64,000 bases of DNA from Arthrobacter sp. PsM3 (GTDB lineage: Bacteria; Actinomycetota; Actinomycetes; Actinomycetales; Micrococcaceae). Under the pieces are notes generated by a model, which did not search any database, was not told the origin of the DNA, and worked only from the letters and a program-made list of their open reading frames with translations. The position numbers and the translations under genes were made by a program. Shown piece after piece: positions 8,546 to 19,433 of this stretch (the stretch's first letter is position 1; each line of letters opens with the position of its first letter). The stretch spans positions 1-64,000 of the forward strand of contig NZ_JARUXE010000017.1 in NCBI RefSeq assembly GCF_030433895.1. Direction: 5' to 3'.

Positions 8546-10312
8546 CTAGAGCCCCAGGTCGGCCTCGAAGGCGCCTTCCTCAAGGCGTGCCTTCAGCGTC
8601 TGCAGGAAGCGTCCCGCGTCGGCGCCGTCGACCAGCCGGTGATCGTAGGTCAGGGAGAGGTACATCATCGAACGGATGGCCAGCGAGTCATCGCCGTTCT
8701 CATCGGAAACCACGACGGGCCGCTTGACGATCGCGCCGGTGCCAAGGATGGCCACCTGCGGCTGGTTGATGATCGGGGTGTCGAACAGCGCGCCCACGGA
8801 ACCGATGTTGGTGATGCTGAAGGTTCCGCCGGAGAGCTCGTCCGGTCCGATCTTGCCGTTGCGGGTGCGGTCCGCGACGTCGGCGATCTTGCCGGCCAGG
8901 CCGGCGAGGTTCAGGTTGCCGGCGTCGGCAATAACCGGAACCAGCAGGCCCTTGTCGGTGTCCACCGCAATCGCCAGGTGCTCGGCGTTGTGGTAGGTGA
9001 TCTCCTGCTTGTCCTCGTCGTAGGAGGCGTTGACCTTCGGGTGCTGCTTCAGGGCTTCGGCAACAGCCTTGGCGATGAAGGGCAGGAAGGTCAGCTTGGA
9101 GCCGTTCTGGGCCTGGAAGGAGTTCTTGGCCTTGGCGCGCAGCTTGGCAACCTTGGTCATGTCGACCTCGTGCACCTGCGTTAGCTGCGTGGAGATGTCC
9201 AGCGACTCGCGCATGCGGCGGGCTATGACCTGGCGGATCCGCGGGGCCTTCTGCACGGTGCCGCGCAGCGAGGACTGGTCAGCGGAGGGGCGCGCGGCCG
9301 GTGCGGCTGCCGCAGGAGCCGGGGCTGCCTTGGCTTCCGCCGCTGCCAGCACGTCCTGCTTGCGGATGCGGCCACCGACGCCGGTGCCGGTCAGGGAGCT
9401 GATGTCCACGCCCTGCTGGTTGGCAAGCTTGCGGACCAGCGGAGTGACGTAGCCGGACTCTGCAGCCGAAGCGGCCGGGGCAGCTTCCTTGGCCGGAGCT
9501 GCGGACGGGGCTGCGGGAGCTGCCGGGGCAGCTTCCTTGGCCGGAGCCGCGGGAGCGGCCGGAGCAGCTGGTGCCTCCTTCTTGGGGGCCTCAACCGGAG
9601 CAGCTTCCCTGGGAGCTTCCTGCTTCGGTGCTGCTGCTTCCTTCGGAGCCTCAGCGGCGGGAGCCGCAGCGGGGGCAGCGGCACCGGAACCGATCACGGC
9701 GAGGACGGAGCCGACCTCGGCCGTTTCATCCTCGGCGACGCGGATTTCCTGCAGTACGCCGGCGACCGGGGACGGGATCTCGGTATCGACCTTGTCGGTG
9801 GAAACCTCGAGCAGCGGCTCGTCGACCTCGACGGTGTCGCCGATGCTCTTGAGCCAGCGGGTGACGGTGCCTTCGGTGACGCTCTCGCCCAGGGCCGGGA
9901 GCGTGACCTCGTGGCCTTCGCCGGCGGGCGCGGCAGCTTCGGCAGCCGGCGCCGCGGCGGCGGGAACCTCAGCGGCGGGGGCCGGTGCCTCGGCGGCCGA
10001 CGGCGATTCGGCAGCAGGTGCTTCCTCGGCCGGTGCCTCGGCTGCGGGGGCTTCGGCTGAGCCAGCGGAACCGGAGCCGTCGCCGATGCGCACGAGGGGC
10101 GCGCCAACTTCAGCGGTCTCGTCTTCGGCGACGAGGATTTCCTCGATCACGCCGGCGATCGGAGAGGGGATCTCGGTGTCTACTTTGTCGGTGGAAACCT
10201 CGAGCAGCGGCTCGTCCACCTCTACCCGGTCACCTACCTGCTTGAGCCAGCGGGTGACGGTTCCTTCGGTGACACTCTCACCGAGGGCGGGCAAGTTAAC
10301 GGATTCAGACAT
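8546..10312 (-). CDS. sucB: 2-oxoacid dehydrogenase E2 (dihydrolipoyl acyltransferase) with two lipoyl domains
   Basis: 588 residues: lipoyl domain 1 (1-77, lipoyl lysine K43 in STDKVDTE), Ala/Pro linker, lipoyl domain 2 (about 135-210, K174), long Ala/Pro/Lys linker, E1/E3-binding domain (about 288-325, [20 protein letters not shown]), then the acyltransferase core ending in [15 protein letters not shown] with the catalytic His and Asp. It is the swinging-arm core of the pyruvate and/or 2-oxoglutarate dehydrogenase complex. Actinobacteria often share one E2 between complexes, and the name sucB is conventional, so succinyl versus acetyl specificity is not proven here. Start ATG 10312 has AAGGAG upstream. 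lpdA (E3) lies just upstream on the same strand. Confidence 0.93.
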   Translation of the reverse strand: MSESVNLPALGESVTEGTVTRWLKQVGDRVEVDEPLLEVSTDKVDTEIPSPIAGVIEEILVAEDETAEVGAPLVRIGDGSGSAGSAEAPAAEAPAEEAPAAESPSAAEAPAPAAEVPAAAAPAAEAAAPAGEGHEVTLPALGESVTEGTVTRWLKSIGDTVEVDEPLLEVSTDKVDTEIPSPVAGVLQEIRVAEDETAEVGSVLAVIGSGAAAPAAAPAAEAPKEAAAPKQEAPREAAPVEAPKKEAPAAPAAPAAPAKEAAPAAPAAPSAAPAKEAAPAASAAESGYVTPLVRKLANQQGVDISSLTGTGVGGRIRKQDVLAAAEAKAAPAPAAAAPAARPSADQSSLRGTVQKAPRIRQVIARRMRESLDISTQLTQVHEVDMTKVAKLRAKAKNSFQAQNGSKLTFLPFIAKAVAEALKQHPKVNASYDEDKQEITYHNAEHLAIAVDTDKGLLVPVIADAGNLNLAGLAGKIADVADRTRNGKIGPDELSGGTFSITNIGSVGALFDTPIINQPQVAILGTGAIVKRPVVVSDENGDDSLAIRSMMYLSLTYDHRLVDGADAGRFLQTLKARLEEGAFEADLGL

Positions 10313-10438
10313 GTCGTCCCCGTTCTCCTTATTGATCTTTAGTGCGGATGATTGCTGCCTTGGTCGAGCTTAGTGCACCCGGCATTTCTGGCCGGGTGCA
10401 CCAAGCACGGAGATCTTGCGGTGGTGCGGGCGGAACTG

Positions 10439-11824
10439 TTAGCCGTGAAGGGGCTTGCCGGCCAGAGCCAGGTGGGCCTCGCCCAGGGACTCGTTCTGGG
10501 TCGGGTGCGCGTGGACCAGCTGGGCCACGTCTTCCGGGTACGCTTCCCAGTTCACGATCAGCTGGGCTTCGCCGATCTGCTCGCCCATGCGGGCACCGAT
10601 CATGTGGACGCCGACGACGGGGCCGTCCTTCTGGCGGACCAGCTTGACCAGGCCGGACGTGCCCAGGATGGAGCTCTTGCCGTTGCCGGCGAGGTTGTAT
10701 TCCTGGGTCTGGATCTGGTCGTCACCAAACTTGGCCTTGGCGGCCTTTTCCGTGTAGCCCACCGTGGCGATTTCGGGCTCGGAGTAGGTGACCTTGGGGA
10801 TGTTGACGTCCTCGACGACGACGGGCTTCAGGCCGGCGATTTCTTCGGCGACGAAGATGCCCTGCTGGTAGCCGCGGTGTGCGAGCTGGACGCCGGGGAC
10901 GATGTCGCCCACGGCGTAGACGTTGCCGACGCCGGTGTGCAGGCGTTCGTTGGTGATGACGAAGCCGCGGTCGATGGTCACGCCGGCCTCTTCATAACCG
11001 AGGTTCGCCGTGACCGGGCCGCGGCCGACGGCCACGAGCATGAGGTCGGCTTCGAAGGTCTTGCCGTCCACCAGGGTGACCTTGACGCCGTCGGCGTTCT
11101 GCTCAACGCCCTGGAAGAAGGTGCCGGTGGAGAACTTGATGCCGCGCTTCTTGAAGGCGCGCTCGAAGGCCTTGACGATCGTCGCGTCCTCGTTCGGGAC
11201 CAGCGACGGCAGGCCCTCGATGATGGTGACGTCGACGCCGAAGGACTTCCAGACTGAAGCGAATTCGACGCCGATCACGCCGCCGCCCAGGATGATGGCG
11301 CTCTTGGGGATGAAATCCATGGTGAGGGCTTCGTCGGAGGTGATGACCTTGCCGCCGATTTCCAGGCCCGGCAGCGAGCGGGAGTACGAGCCGGTCGCGA
11401 GGACAATGTTCTTGCCCTTGTACGCGGTGCCGTTCACCACGACGGTGTCGGTGCCCTGGAGCTTGCCTTCGCCCTCGATGACGGTGATGCCCTTTTTGCC
11501 CTTGATAAGTCCCTGCAGGCCCTTGAACTTGCCGGCGATGATGCCGTCCTTGTAGGCGTTGACAGCGGTGATGTCGATGCTGTCCAGGGTGACGTTGACG
11601 CCGTACTTCGCAGAGTCGCGGGCGTGGTCGGCCAGTTCTGCCGAGTGCAGCAGCGCCTTGGTGGGGATACAGCCGTTGTGCAGGCAGGTGCCGCCCAGCT
11701 TGCCCTTTTCGATCAGGCCGACGGTGAGGCCGAGCTGAACGGCACGCAGGGCAGTTGCGTAGCCGCCGCTGCCGCCGCCGAGTACCAGGATGTCGAATTC
11801 TTGCGCAGTTGCCTGATCGGCCAC
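10439..11824 (-). CDS. lpdA: Dihydrolipoyl dehydrogenase (E3)
   Basis: A 461-residue FAD-dependent disulfide oxidoreductase that reoxidises the lipoyl arms of E2 with NAD+. Seen: FAD motif ILVLGGGSGGYATALRA (12-28), redox pair GGTCLHNGCIPTK with C47 and C52, NAD motif IILGGGVIGVEFAS, and the C-terminal catalytic HAHPTQNESLGE. The GTG start (11822-11824) is preferred because GAGGGAG lies nine bases upstream and the homology begins at ADQATAQEFD; the 33-codon upstream extension is not conserved. It precedes the E2 gene by 126 bases on the same strand. Confidence 0.95.
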   Translation of the reverse strand: MADQATAQEFDILVLGGGSGGYATALRAVQLGLTVGLIEKGKLGGTCLHNGCIPTKALLHSAELADHARDSAKYGVNVTLDSIDITAVNAYKDGIIAGKFKGLQGLIKGKKGITVIEGEGKLQGTDTVVVNGTAYKGKNIVLATGSYSRSLPGLEIGGKVITSDEALTMDFIPKSAIILGGGVIGVEFASVWKSFGVDVTIIEGLPSLVPNEDATIVKAFERAFKKRGIKFSTGTFFQGVEQNADGVKVTLVDGKTFEADLMLVAVGRGPVTANLGYEEAGVTIDRGFVITNERLHTGVGNVYAVGDIVPGVQLAHRGYQQGIFVAEEIAGLKPVVVEDVNIPKVTYSEPEIATVGYTEKAAKAKFGDDQIQTQEYNLAGNGKSSILGTSGLVKLVRQKDGPVVGVHMIGARMGEQIGEAQLIVNWEAYPEDVAQLVHAHPTQNESLGEAHLALAGKPLHG

Positions 11825-12075
11825 TAAAACGCTCCCTCGCGTGAACGATGACGCGAGAGTACGCATCATCTGGTCTTGGAACTTTCCTGCCGTGATTATG
11901 CCAGCAGGACTATTCCCTTTCATTTGTGACTACCGGAGTTCACCTTAGCGAACCACTAATACATGCTCCACCTTGCCGTGGCGTTTGTGGAGCGCTTGTG
12001 TCCAGTGTCACGCGGCCTTGTGTCCGGGGTATCAGCCCCGGCCGCAAGGCCGCGCAGACGTCCGGGCGGGGAGGC

Positions 12076-13602
12076 CTAGGCGGTTTTGGCCAGGATGTCC
12101 TCGGCGTAGGCCACGAGGGTGCGCACGGTGCATCCGGTGCCCTGCTTGTGGTTGTAGCCGTAGGGGCTGCCGTTGTTGAAGGACGGGCCGGCGATGTCGA
12201 TGTGTGCCCAGGGGATCTGTTCGCCGTCCTTGCCCTTGCCGACGAATTCGCGCAGGAAGACGGCCGCCGTCATCATGCCGCCGTGGCGTTCGCCGATGTT
12301 GGCGAGGTCCGCGACCTGCGAGTCGAGGCTGGGGCGCAGCTCTTCGGGAAGCGGCATCGGCCAGACGAGCTCGCCCGCGCGGTCCGCTGCAGCCTTGATC
12401 GGGCCGGTAACCGAGTCGGAGCCCATGACGCCGGCCGTGCGGTCGCCGAGGGCGACCAGCTGCGCGCCGGTGAGGGTGGCGACGTCGATGATGGCGTCCG
12501 GGAACTCCTGGCTTGCGGCGACGATCCCGTCCGCCATGACCAGGCGGCCCTCGGCGTCGGTGTTGAGGACCTCGACGGTTTTGCCGCCGAACATGGTCAG
12601 CACGTCTGCCGGACGCTGGGCAGCGCCGGAGGGCATGTTCTCGGCAATGCAGAGCCAGGCGGTTGCCTTGACAGGCAGGCCGAGGCCGGCGATGGCCAGC
12701 ACGCTGTTAAGGACCACGGCGGCGCCCGCCATGTCGGACTTCATGTCGCCCATGCCAAGAGCCGGCTTGATCGAGATGCCACCGGTGTCGAAGGTGATGC
12801 CCTTGCCCACGAGGGCGATCTTGGCGGTGGCCCTGGCGGGGGAGTATTCAACCTTGACCAGGCGCGGCTGGCGGGTGGAGCCCTTGCCGACGCCGAGGAT
12901 CCCGCCGAAGCCTTCCTTTTCCAGGCGCTTCTCGTCCCACACGGTCACCTTGACCGGCAGGCCCTTGGACAGTTCCCTGGCCGCGTCGGCGAAGGATTCG
13001 GGGAACAGGTGGCTCGGCGGCTGGTTGACCAGGGAACGGGTGGCGTTGACTGCCTTGCCGATCAGCGCGGCACGGTCCAGCACCGGCTTCAGGGCCTTGT
13101 CCGCGGCAAAGTCCGTGACAATCACGACGTTCTTCACCGGATCCTTCAGGCCCTCCTTGGAGGAGCGGTACTCGGTGAAGGAATAGGCGCCCATTGCGGC
13201 ACCCTCGGCGACGGCGGCCACCTCGGCAAGGGACGACGTCGGGAGGGCCAGGGCGACCGTGTCGACGCCGGCGAGCTGGCGGACGGCCGAGCCGGCGGCG
13301 CGGCGGAGTGCCTCTTCGGTAAGCGGCTGCGATCCGGAAACTTTGCCGACCCCGGCGAGCACCAGGACCTTGGCGCCGGCTTCGGTCAGGCCCGGGAGGC
13401 GGTGGGCCTGGTCGGCTGCCCCGGTGATGCCAAGAACAGTCAGTGATTCCGCCAGGGCTTCGGCGGCCTTGGCCGTCAGGGGGTTGCTGAGCAGGACGGG
13501 TCCGTCCGTGCCCTGCCCCACGCCGATGACGAGGGCATCGCTGGGGGACCGCTTGAGGTCCCCGGCGACTGCACTAAGTTTGACTTCAGTATTCTTGACC
13601 AC
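12076..13602 (-). CDS. pepA: Leucyl aminopeptidase (M17)
   Basis: A 508-residue cytosolic di-metal aminopeptidase that releases N-terminal residues from peptides. The C-terminal catalytic domain shows GKGITFDTGGISIKP (metal-binding Lys/Asp), MGDMKSDMAGAAVV and the family signature NTDAEGRLVMAD. A GTG at 13600-13602 with GAGGA eight bases upstream is taken as the start; 21 further in-frame codons upstream have a Cys/Arg-rich sequence without homology. It may act downstream of the tricorn-type protease in peptide turnover. Confidence 0.93.
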   Translation of the reverse strand: MVKNTEVKLSAVAGDLKRSPSDALVIGVGQGTDGPVLLSNPLTAKAAEALAESLTVLGITGAADQAHRLPGLTEAGAKVLVLAGVGKVSGSQPLTEEALRRAAGSAVRQLAGVDTVALALPTSSLAEVAAVAEGAAMGAYSFTEYRSSKEGLKDPVKNVVIVTDFAADKALKPVLDRAALIGKAVNATRSLVNQPPSHLFPESFADAARELSKGLPVKVTVWDEKRLEKEGFGGILGVGKGSTRQPRLVKVEYSPARATAKIALVGKGITFDTGGISIKPALGMGDMKSDMAGAAVVLNSVLAIAGLGLPVKATAWLCIAENMPSGAAQRPADVLTMFGGKTVEVLNTDAEGRLVMADGIVAASQEFPDAIIDVATLTGAQLVALGDRTAGVMGSDSVTGPIKAAADRAGELVWPMPLPEELRPSLDSQVADLANIGERHGGMMTAAVFLREFVGKGKDGEQIPWAHIDIAGPSFNNGSPYGYNHKQGTGCTVRTLVAYAEDILAKTA

Positions 13603-13896
13603 GAGGGCAGTCCTCAATTCTCTGAGTTTTTTGCGGCAGGAACTGCATGTTCGGCGCCCTGCCATGGAACCTGGGCCACTGTCGGTTTGAGACGTAACCC
13701 AGGTGTCTTCAAGCCGTCATAAGGCCAGTCCCGATCGTAGTCTCTCCCCGGCGCGGGTGTTCAATTGAATGAGAGCTGGGGCACACCCCGGTCAGGAATG
13801 CTCCCGAACTCCGGGGCGTTGTACCCGGTAGCAGGGGCGCAGCCCCGCACGGCCCGTCCGGCCGCTCCCAAATGACTACGACGAAAGGAACATGCC

Positions 13897-14835
13897 GTGA
13901 TTGAACGGATTTCCGGCTCCTTGCTGGACCCCGAATCGCTCTACCTGCGTGATGACGCGCTGTTCCACAGCCCCGAAATGCGCGGACTGAACCTCGTCAT
14001 GGGATTCACCGGATTCGCTGATGCAGGGCACGTCGTCCGGCAGATCACCGGCGAAATGCTGGAGACGCTGGACTCGGAGATGGTGGCCGAGTTCGACGCC
14101 GACCAGCTGATCGACTACCGGTCGCGCCGCCCGCAGATCAGCTTCGTCGAAGACCACCTGCAGGACTATCAGGCGCCGCGCCTCGCGCTGTACCGTCTGG
14201 TCGACGGGCTCGGCAGCCCGTTCCTGCTTCTGGCCGGGTTCGAACCGGACCTGCAATGGGAGCGGTTTGCCCGCGCCGTCATTGGCATCGTCGAGGAGTT
14301 GGACGTCAACCTCGTCACCTGGATCCATTCCATCCCCATGCCGGTCCCGCACACCCGGCCCGTCGGCGTGACCGTCCACGGCAACCGCCCGGACCTCATC
14401 GAGGGCATTTCGGTGTGGAAGCCCACCGTCGAGGTGCCCGCCGCCGTCGGCCACATCCTCGAACTGCGGCTGACGGAAGCCGGGCGCAACGTTGCCGGCT
14501 ACGTGATGCATGTGCCGCACTACCTGGCCGAAGCCGAATACCCGACGGCCGCCGTCGCCGGACTCGAATACCTGGGCGCAGCCACCTCGCTCATGCTGCC
14601 CACCGACCGGCTCCGCGAAGCGGGCCGGGAAGTCGGACGCCAGATTGCCGAGCAGATCGAGGCATCGGAGGAAGTGCAGCAGGTGGTTTCACGGCTCGAA
14701 ACCCGGTACGACGAGAACGCCGAAGGCACCGTGCGCCGTTCCCTGCTCGCCGACGAGAACGACCAGCTTCCCAACGCGGACGCCCTCGGTGCCGCAGTGG
14801 AGGCCTACCTGGCAAGTAAAGAACCCGGGGAATAA
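13897..14835 (+). CDS. PAC2 family protein
   Basis: A 312-residue protein of the PAC2 (proteasome assembly chaperone 2-like, COG2047-related) family found in actinobacteria. The core is LNLVMGFTGFADAGHVVRQITGEML (about 30-55), RPQISFVEDHL and WIHSIPMPVPHTRPVGVTVHG. The C-terminal ~60 residues are acidic and helical. The GTG start has GAAAGGA seven to eight bases upstream. A role in proteasome assembly is suggested by family name only; no proteasome gene is in the window. An MFS carrier gene follows after 34 bases. Confidence 0.87.
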   Translation: MIERISGSLLDPESLYLRDDALFHSPEMRGLNLVMGFTGFADAGHVVRQITGEMLETLDSEMVAEFDADQLIDYRSRRPQISFVEDHLQDYQAPRLALYRLVDGLGSPFLLLAGFEPDLQWERFARAVIGIVEELDVNLVTWIHSIPMPVPHTRPVGVTVHGNRPDLIEGISVWKPTVEVPAAVGHILELRLTEAGRNVAGYVMHVPHYLAEAEYPTAAVAGLEYLGAATSLMLPTDRLREAGREVGRQIAEQIEASEEVQQVVSRLETRYDENAEGTVRRSLLADENDQLPNADALGAAVEAYLASKEPGE

Positions 14836-14857
14836 ATACTATTTTTCCATCCGCGGG

Positions 14858-14863
14858 CATAAT
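14858..14863 (+). promoter_or_regulatory. -10-like element of the MFS gene, leaderless type
   Basis: CATAAT ends six bases before the GTG at 14870. This is one mismatch from TANNNT, at position 1. Confidence 0.45.
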
Positions 14864-14869
14864 GGGGGA

Positions 14870-16201
14870 GTGACTTCACCCCGCGCCTGGCTGATCTGGA
14901 TTATCGGGATCTTTGCGTACCTCGTGGCGGTCAGCCAGCGCACCTCGTTCGGCGTGGTGGGACTCGAGGCTACCGAACGCTTCCACGCCAGTGCGGCCGA
15001 AATTTCCTTCTTTACCGTGCTGCAGCTCCTCGTCTACGCCGCGCTGCAGATCCCGGTCGGCATCCTCGTGGACCGCTTCGGCTCCCGGGCGATGATCGCC
15101 GGCGGCGCACTGCTGATGGGGCTGGGCCAGCTCCAGCTGGCGTTCACCGAGAACATTCCCGGCGGCGTCCTGGGCCGCGTGCTGGTGGGCGCCGGGGACG
15201 CGATGACTTTCATCTCCGTGATCCGGCTGATCCCGATCTGGTTCGCCCCCGCCCGCGTCCCGCTGCTGACGCAGCTGACCGGAATGTCCGGCCAGCTCGG
15301 CCAGCTCATCAGCGTGGTGCCGTTCGCGATGATCCTGCACCTCGCCGGCTGGACCCCCGCCTTCCTGACGCTGGCGGCCATGTCGGCCCTTGCCGTGGTT
15401 CTCGTGCTGGTCCTGCTGAAGGACCGTCCGCCCGGGCACCCCGCGCCGGAATCCTCCCAGGGGCTGCGCGCCACCGGGGTCACGCTCGCCCAGGCATGGC
15501 GGCAGCCAGGAACCCGGCTGGGACTGTGGAGCCACTTCACCGTCCAGTTCAGCGGCACCGTGTTCGCCATGACCTGGGGCTACCCCTTCCTGATCTCCGC
15601 CCAGGGCCTGGACACCGCCGTCGTTTCCGGGCTGATGACGTTGTACGTGGCCGCGGCCATCGCTGCCGGGCCGCTGATGGGCAGCTTCGTCGCGCGGCAT
15701 CCGCTGCGCCGGTCCACCATGGTGCTGCTGATCTCCGCCGCCACCGCCGCGGCGTGGGCGGCGGTGCTGCTGATTCCGGGCCGTTCCCCGCTGTGGCTGC
15801 TGGCCGGGCTTGTGGTGGTGCTCGCCATCGGCGGCCCCGGTTCCATGATCGGCTTCGACTTCGCCCGCACGTTCAACCCGGCCCACCGGATCGGGACCGC
15901 CACCGGGATCGTGAACGTCGGCGGCTTCATCGCCTCGCTCATCGCCATCTACCTGATCGGCCTGGTCCTGGACGTCCTGCACGCCACCGGGTTCTCCCAG
16001 GGCGAGCTCTACGGGCTCGATCCGTTCCGCATCGCCCTGAGTGTGCAGTTCCTGCTGCTGGCGGGAGGATCGGGCGCGATCATCTTCATCCGGCGGAAAG
16101 TGCGGCGCCAGATGGCAGCCCAGGGCGTTGTGGTGCCTCCGCTGCTGACAGCCCTCGCCGAGCAGCGCAGGGTCAGCGCGGAGCGGCGCCGCACGCCCTG
16201 A
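14870..16201 (+). CDS. MFS transporter (nitrate/sialate-type major facilitator)
   Basis: 443 residues with about 12 membrane helices. The N-terminal half has WIIGIFAYLVAVSQRTSFGV and the loop DRFGSRAMIAGG, matching the MFS loop 2-3 signature. The central cytoplasmic loop is KDRPPGHPAPE. The substrate cannot be told. GTG 14870 is chosen since the reading frame upstream overlaps the PAC2 gene and the first helix starts just after it. The gene may be read from its own leaderless promoter in the 34-base gap after the PAC2 gene. Confidence 0.87.
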   Translation: MTSPRAWLIWIIGIFAYLVAVSQRTSFGVVGLEATERFHASAAEISFFTVLQLLVYAALQIPVGILVDRFGSRAMIAGGALLMGLGQLQLAFTENIPGGVLGRVLVGAGDAMTFISVIRLIPIWFAPARVPLLTQLTGMSGQLGQLISVVPFAMILHLAGWTPAFLTLAAMSALAVVLVLVLLKDRPPGHPAPESSQGLRATGVTLAQAWRQPGTRLGLWSHFTVQFSGTVFAMTWGYPFLISAQGLDTAVVSGLMTLYVAAAIAAGPLMGSFVARHPLRRSTMVLLISAATAAAWAAVLLIPGRSPLWLLAGLVVVLAIGGPGSMIGFDFARTFNPAHRIGTATGIVNVGGFIASLIAIYLIGLVLDVLHATGFSQGELYGLDPFRIALSVQFLLLAGGSGAIIFIRRKVRRQMAAQGVVVPPLLTALAEQRRVSAERRRTP

Positions 16202-16275
16202 CCGCCGCTCACGGGTTGTCCACATAGGACGCGCGGACACTAACGCAGGGCTGCCAGGACCGCGAAGCTGGCTCT

Positions 16276-17565
16276 ATGACAGCTCCCGATCATCTGAGAA
16301 TCACCGGCCCGGAGGACATCCTCGGGTTCATCCCCCATTCCCTGGGCTACTGGCCGGCCCGCAGCGTCGTTGCCATGACCCTGCAGGGCAAGCGGCTCGG
16401 AGCAACGCTCCGGGTGGATCTCCCCGGCGAGGGCGGCAGCCCGGGCAGCTGCGGTTCCGCCGGGCTGGCTGCCTTCGCCCGATCCGTGTCGTCCTACCTG
16501 GAAGCCGACGAGGACGCCGACGGCTCGCTGCTGGCCCTGTTCACCGAAACCGATGGGGACGGCACACCCTGGACGGAACTCCTGACCGAGCTTGAAAATG
16601 CGCTGGCCGACGCCGGCATGCCGGTGCGGGACGCCTGGCTCGTCGGGGCGGACTACTGGCGCAATGCCTATTGCCTCGATCCGTCGTGCTGCCAACCGCC
16701 GGGGCGGCCGGTTGAGGAGATCAGGAACAGCCGGCTGAACGCCGAGATGGTGTTCCGCGGCAGCACTGTCGGCGCAGCCCCCGGAACATCCCTTCGCACC
16801 CCGCCGGGGGCAGCGGATCCCGCCGTGCTGGCGGCCCAGCGGGACTGGGAGCAGCTGTTCTCTGCCTGCGGGCGGGACAGGTCCCAGTTCGGCCAGGTCC
16901 TGGACGTCTGGTCGCGGGTGTTGGACGCCCCGGCACCTGGCCAGAAGCTGGCGTCGGACCTCACGGGCTACCTGCGAGCTTCCCTTTGCGTCCCACCGTG
17001 GCGCGACGCCATCCTCGTGATGGCAGCTGCGGGGCCTGCGGCCGCGCAGCGTGGCGCCGAGGACTTCGGGGTGTTCGACGGCGGCTGGCTGGACGCCCGA
17101 CGGGGCCGTTCCCTGGCTGAATCCAAGCCGGTGACGTCGCCACTGGCTCCTTTGCCGTTGCTGGAGGGCTTCCCTGCCCCGACCCCGCGCCACGGGCGGG
17201 ACGGCAACAGCGGGGGATCCGCCAGCGACCCAGTACCGGAGGTGCCCGGCTATGGCGAGGTCCTGCTGGGGCTGGCGCCCCCGCTGCCGGACTGGACCTC
17301 GATGGCTCGCCTGGAACGGGTCCTTGAGCAGGTGGGCGCTGCCGGCGGCGAAGCGGGAGCCGCCGCGCTGACCGGGCAGGGCTGGATCGAATGGTGCCGC
17401 GGCAAAGGATCCTTCGCGGACGCACTGTTCAGCCGCGCGGACGAGGAGCACCCGGGCTACCGGCTGGCGGAACTGCTGGGCGAGCTGGTCCGCCGCGGAA
17501 CACTCTGCGGCTGGGCGCGCAGGAGGGAGACGGCCTGGCAAAGGTTCGAGCCGGACGTCGCCTGA
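16276..17565 (+). CDS. DUF4192 domain-containing protein
   Basis: A 429-residue actinobacterial protein. The N-terminal block LRITGPEDILGFIPHSLGYWPARSVVAMTL is the DUF4192 signature; the rest is Ala/Gly-rich and mostly helical with a central variable part. It is predicted soluble, function unknown. It stands upstream of sigA on the same strand with 323 bases between. No clear ribosome site is seen, and GAAGCT ends six bases before the ATG, so a leaderless start is possible but weak. Confidence 0.85.
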   Translation: MTAPDHLRITGPEDILGFIPHSLGYWPARSVVAMTLQGKRLGATLRVDLPGEGGSPGSCGSAGLAAFARSVSSYLEADEDADGSLLALFTETDGDGTPWTELLTELENALADAGMPVRDAWLVGADYWRNAYCLDPSCCQPPGRPVEEIRNSRLNAEMVFRGSTVGAAPGTSLRTPPGAADPAVLAAQRDWEQLFSACGRDRSQFGQVLDVWSRVLDAPAPGQKLASDLTGYLRASLCVPPWRDAILVMAAAGPAAAQRGAEDFGVFDGGWLDARRGRSLAESKPVTSPLAPLPLLEGFPAPTPRHGRDGNSGGSASDPVPEVPGYGEVLLGLAPPLPDWTSMARLERVLEQVGAAGGEAGAAALTGQGWIEWCRGKGSFADALFSRADEEHPGYRLAELLGELVRRGTLCGWARRRETAWQRFEPDVA

Positions 17566-17888
17566 TCCCGGGCTGATCCCGGCCTGCGGCGGCGCCGCAG
17601 ATCAGCGAAGCCGGCCCACGGCGCCGGTGGCAGGATATTGCGCCCCCGCGTCCCGGTTCGGTGCCGATCCGGAAAATCGTGAGACAATGGTTGCTGAGAC
17701 CCGGTTGGGTCCGTGTATTAAGTGCTCATAGTGGACCTTGGAAACAGGGAACATTACGGTCGCCCCAGGAGTTCTACTTAGTGGCTCTGCTGGTCGTGAT
17801 TGCACCTGATGTGAAACACGGACTTGACAGGGTCATAGTGGTGTTGCCCGTATGGTGATTCCACAGACCGCTGCTAGAAAGGTTTTCT
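17566..17888 (+). other. Upstream region of sigA, no gene
   Basis: 323 bases without a credible reading frame. It holds a small hairpin (CTGCGGC/GCCGCAG, 17584-17600) after the DUF4192 gene, a possible sigma-R/H-type promoter (17748-17773), a TTGACA at 17824-17829 with TATGGT at 17851-17856 (21-base spacer, longer than ideal), and an AGAAAGG ribosome site at about 17876. Confidence 0.6.
17748..17773 (+). promoter_or_regulatory. Possible stress sigma (SigR/SigH-type) promoter of sigA
   Basis: GGAAC, 18 bases, then GTT. The actinobacterial SigR/SigH consensus is GGAAT-N18/19-GTT, so one position differs. The principal sigma gene hrdB of Streptomyces is known to have a SigR promoter, which makes the location plausible. 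This is a motif match only. Confidence 0.35.
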
Positions 17889-19226
<1,338 letters not shown>

Positions 19227-19239
19227 GCAAAAAACCAAA

Positions 19240-19302
19240 CAACGCGGGGTCACTTCCCGCCCATCATCCTCGAAGGAATGGGCCGGAAGTGACCCCGCGT
19301 TG
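19240..19302. repeat. Long inverted repeat downstream of sigA
   Basis: The 18-base arms CAACGCGGGGTCACTTCC (19240-19257) and exact complement (19285-19302) flank 27 bases. It may act as a terminator, but the A-run lies before it and it belongs to a larger repeat cluster (see 19288-19350). Confidence 0.8.
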
Positions 19303-19350
19303 GTCGTTAAGGGTAGTGACCCTAAGGGTAGTGACCCCGCGTTGGTCGTT
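19288..19350. repeat. Direct repeats downstream of sigA
   Basis: A 21-base sequence beginning AGTGACCCCGCGTTGG occurs at 19288-19308 and again at 19330-19350, offset 42. Between them a 15-base unit TAAGGGTAGTGACCC is repeated in tandem (19308-19322, 19323-19337). The second 21-mer repeats the right arm of the inverted repeat at 19240-19302. Confidence 0.8.
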
Positions 19351-19376
19351 CGAGCGGACCTGTTAGGTTAACGCCG

Positions 19377-19407
19377 AAGGGCCCCTCCGCGGTGGGAGGG
19401 GCCCTTT
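19377..19407 (+). terminator. Rho-independent terminator
   Basis: AAGGGCCCCTCC, five-base loop, GGGAGGGGCCCTT followed by TTTT. It serves sigA on the plus strand and perhaps the DUF7455 gene on the other strand. Confidence 0.8.
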
Positions 19408-19433
19408 TCTAGTTGGGCTCGTTCTTGAAGGGT

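Noticed and set aside
17824..17856. TTGACA/TATGGT as the main sigA promoter
   Set aside because: The 21-base spacer is too long for a normal sigma-70 promoter; kept only as a note.
19240..19350. Repeats after sigA as a CRISPR array
   Set aside because: Spacing is irregular, units are overlapping and partly tandem, and no cas gene is near.
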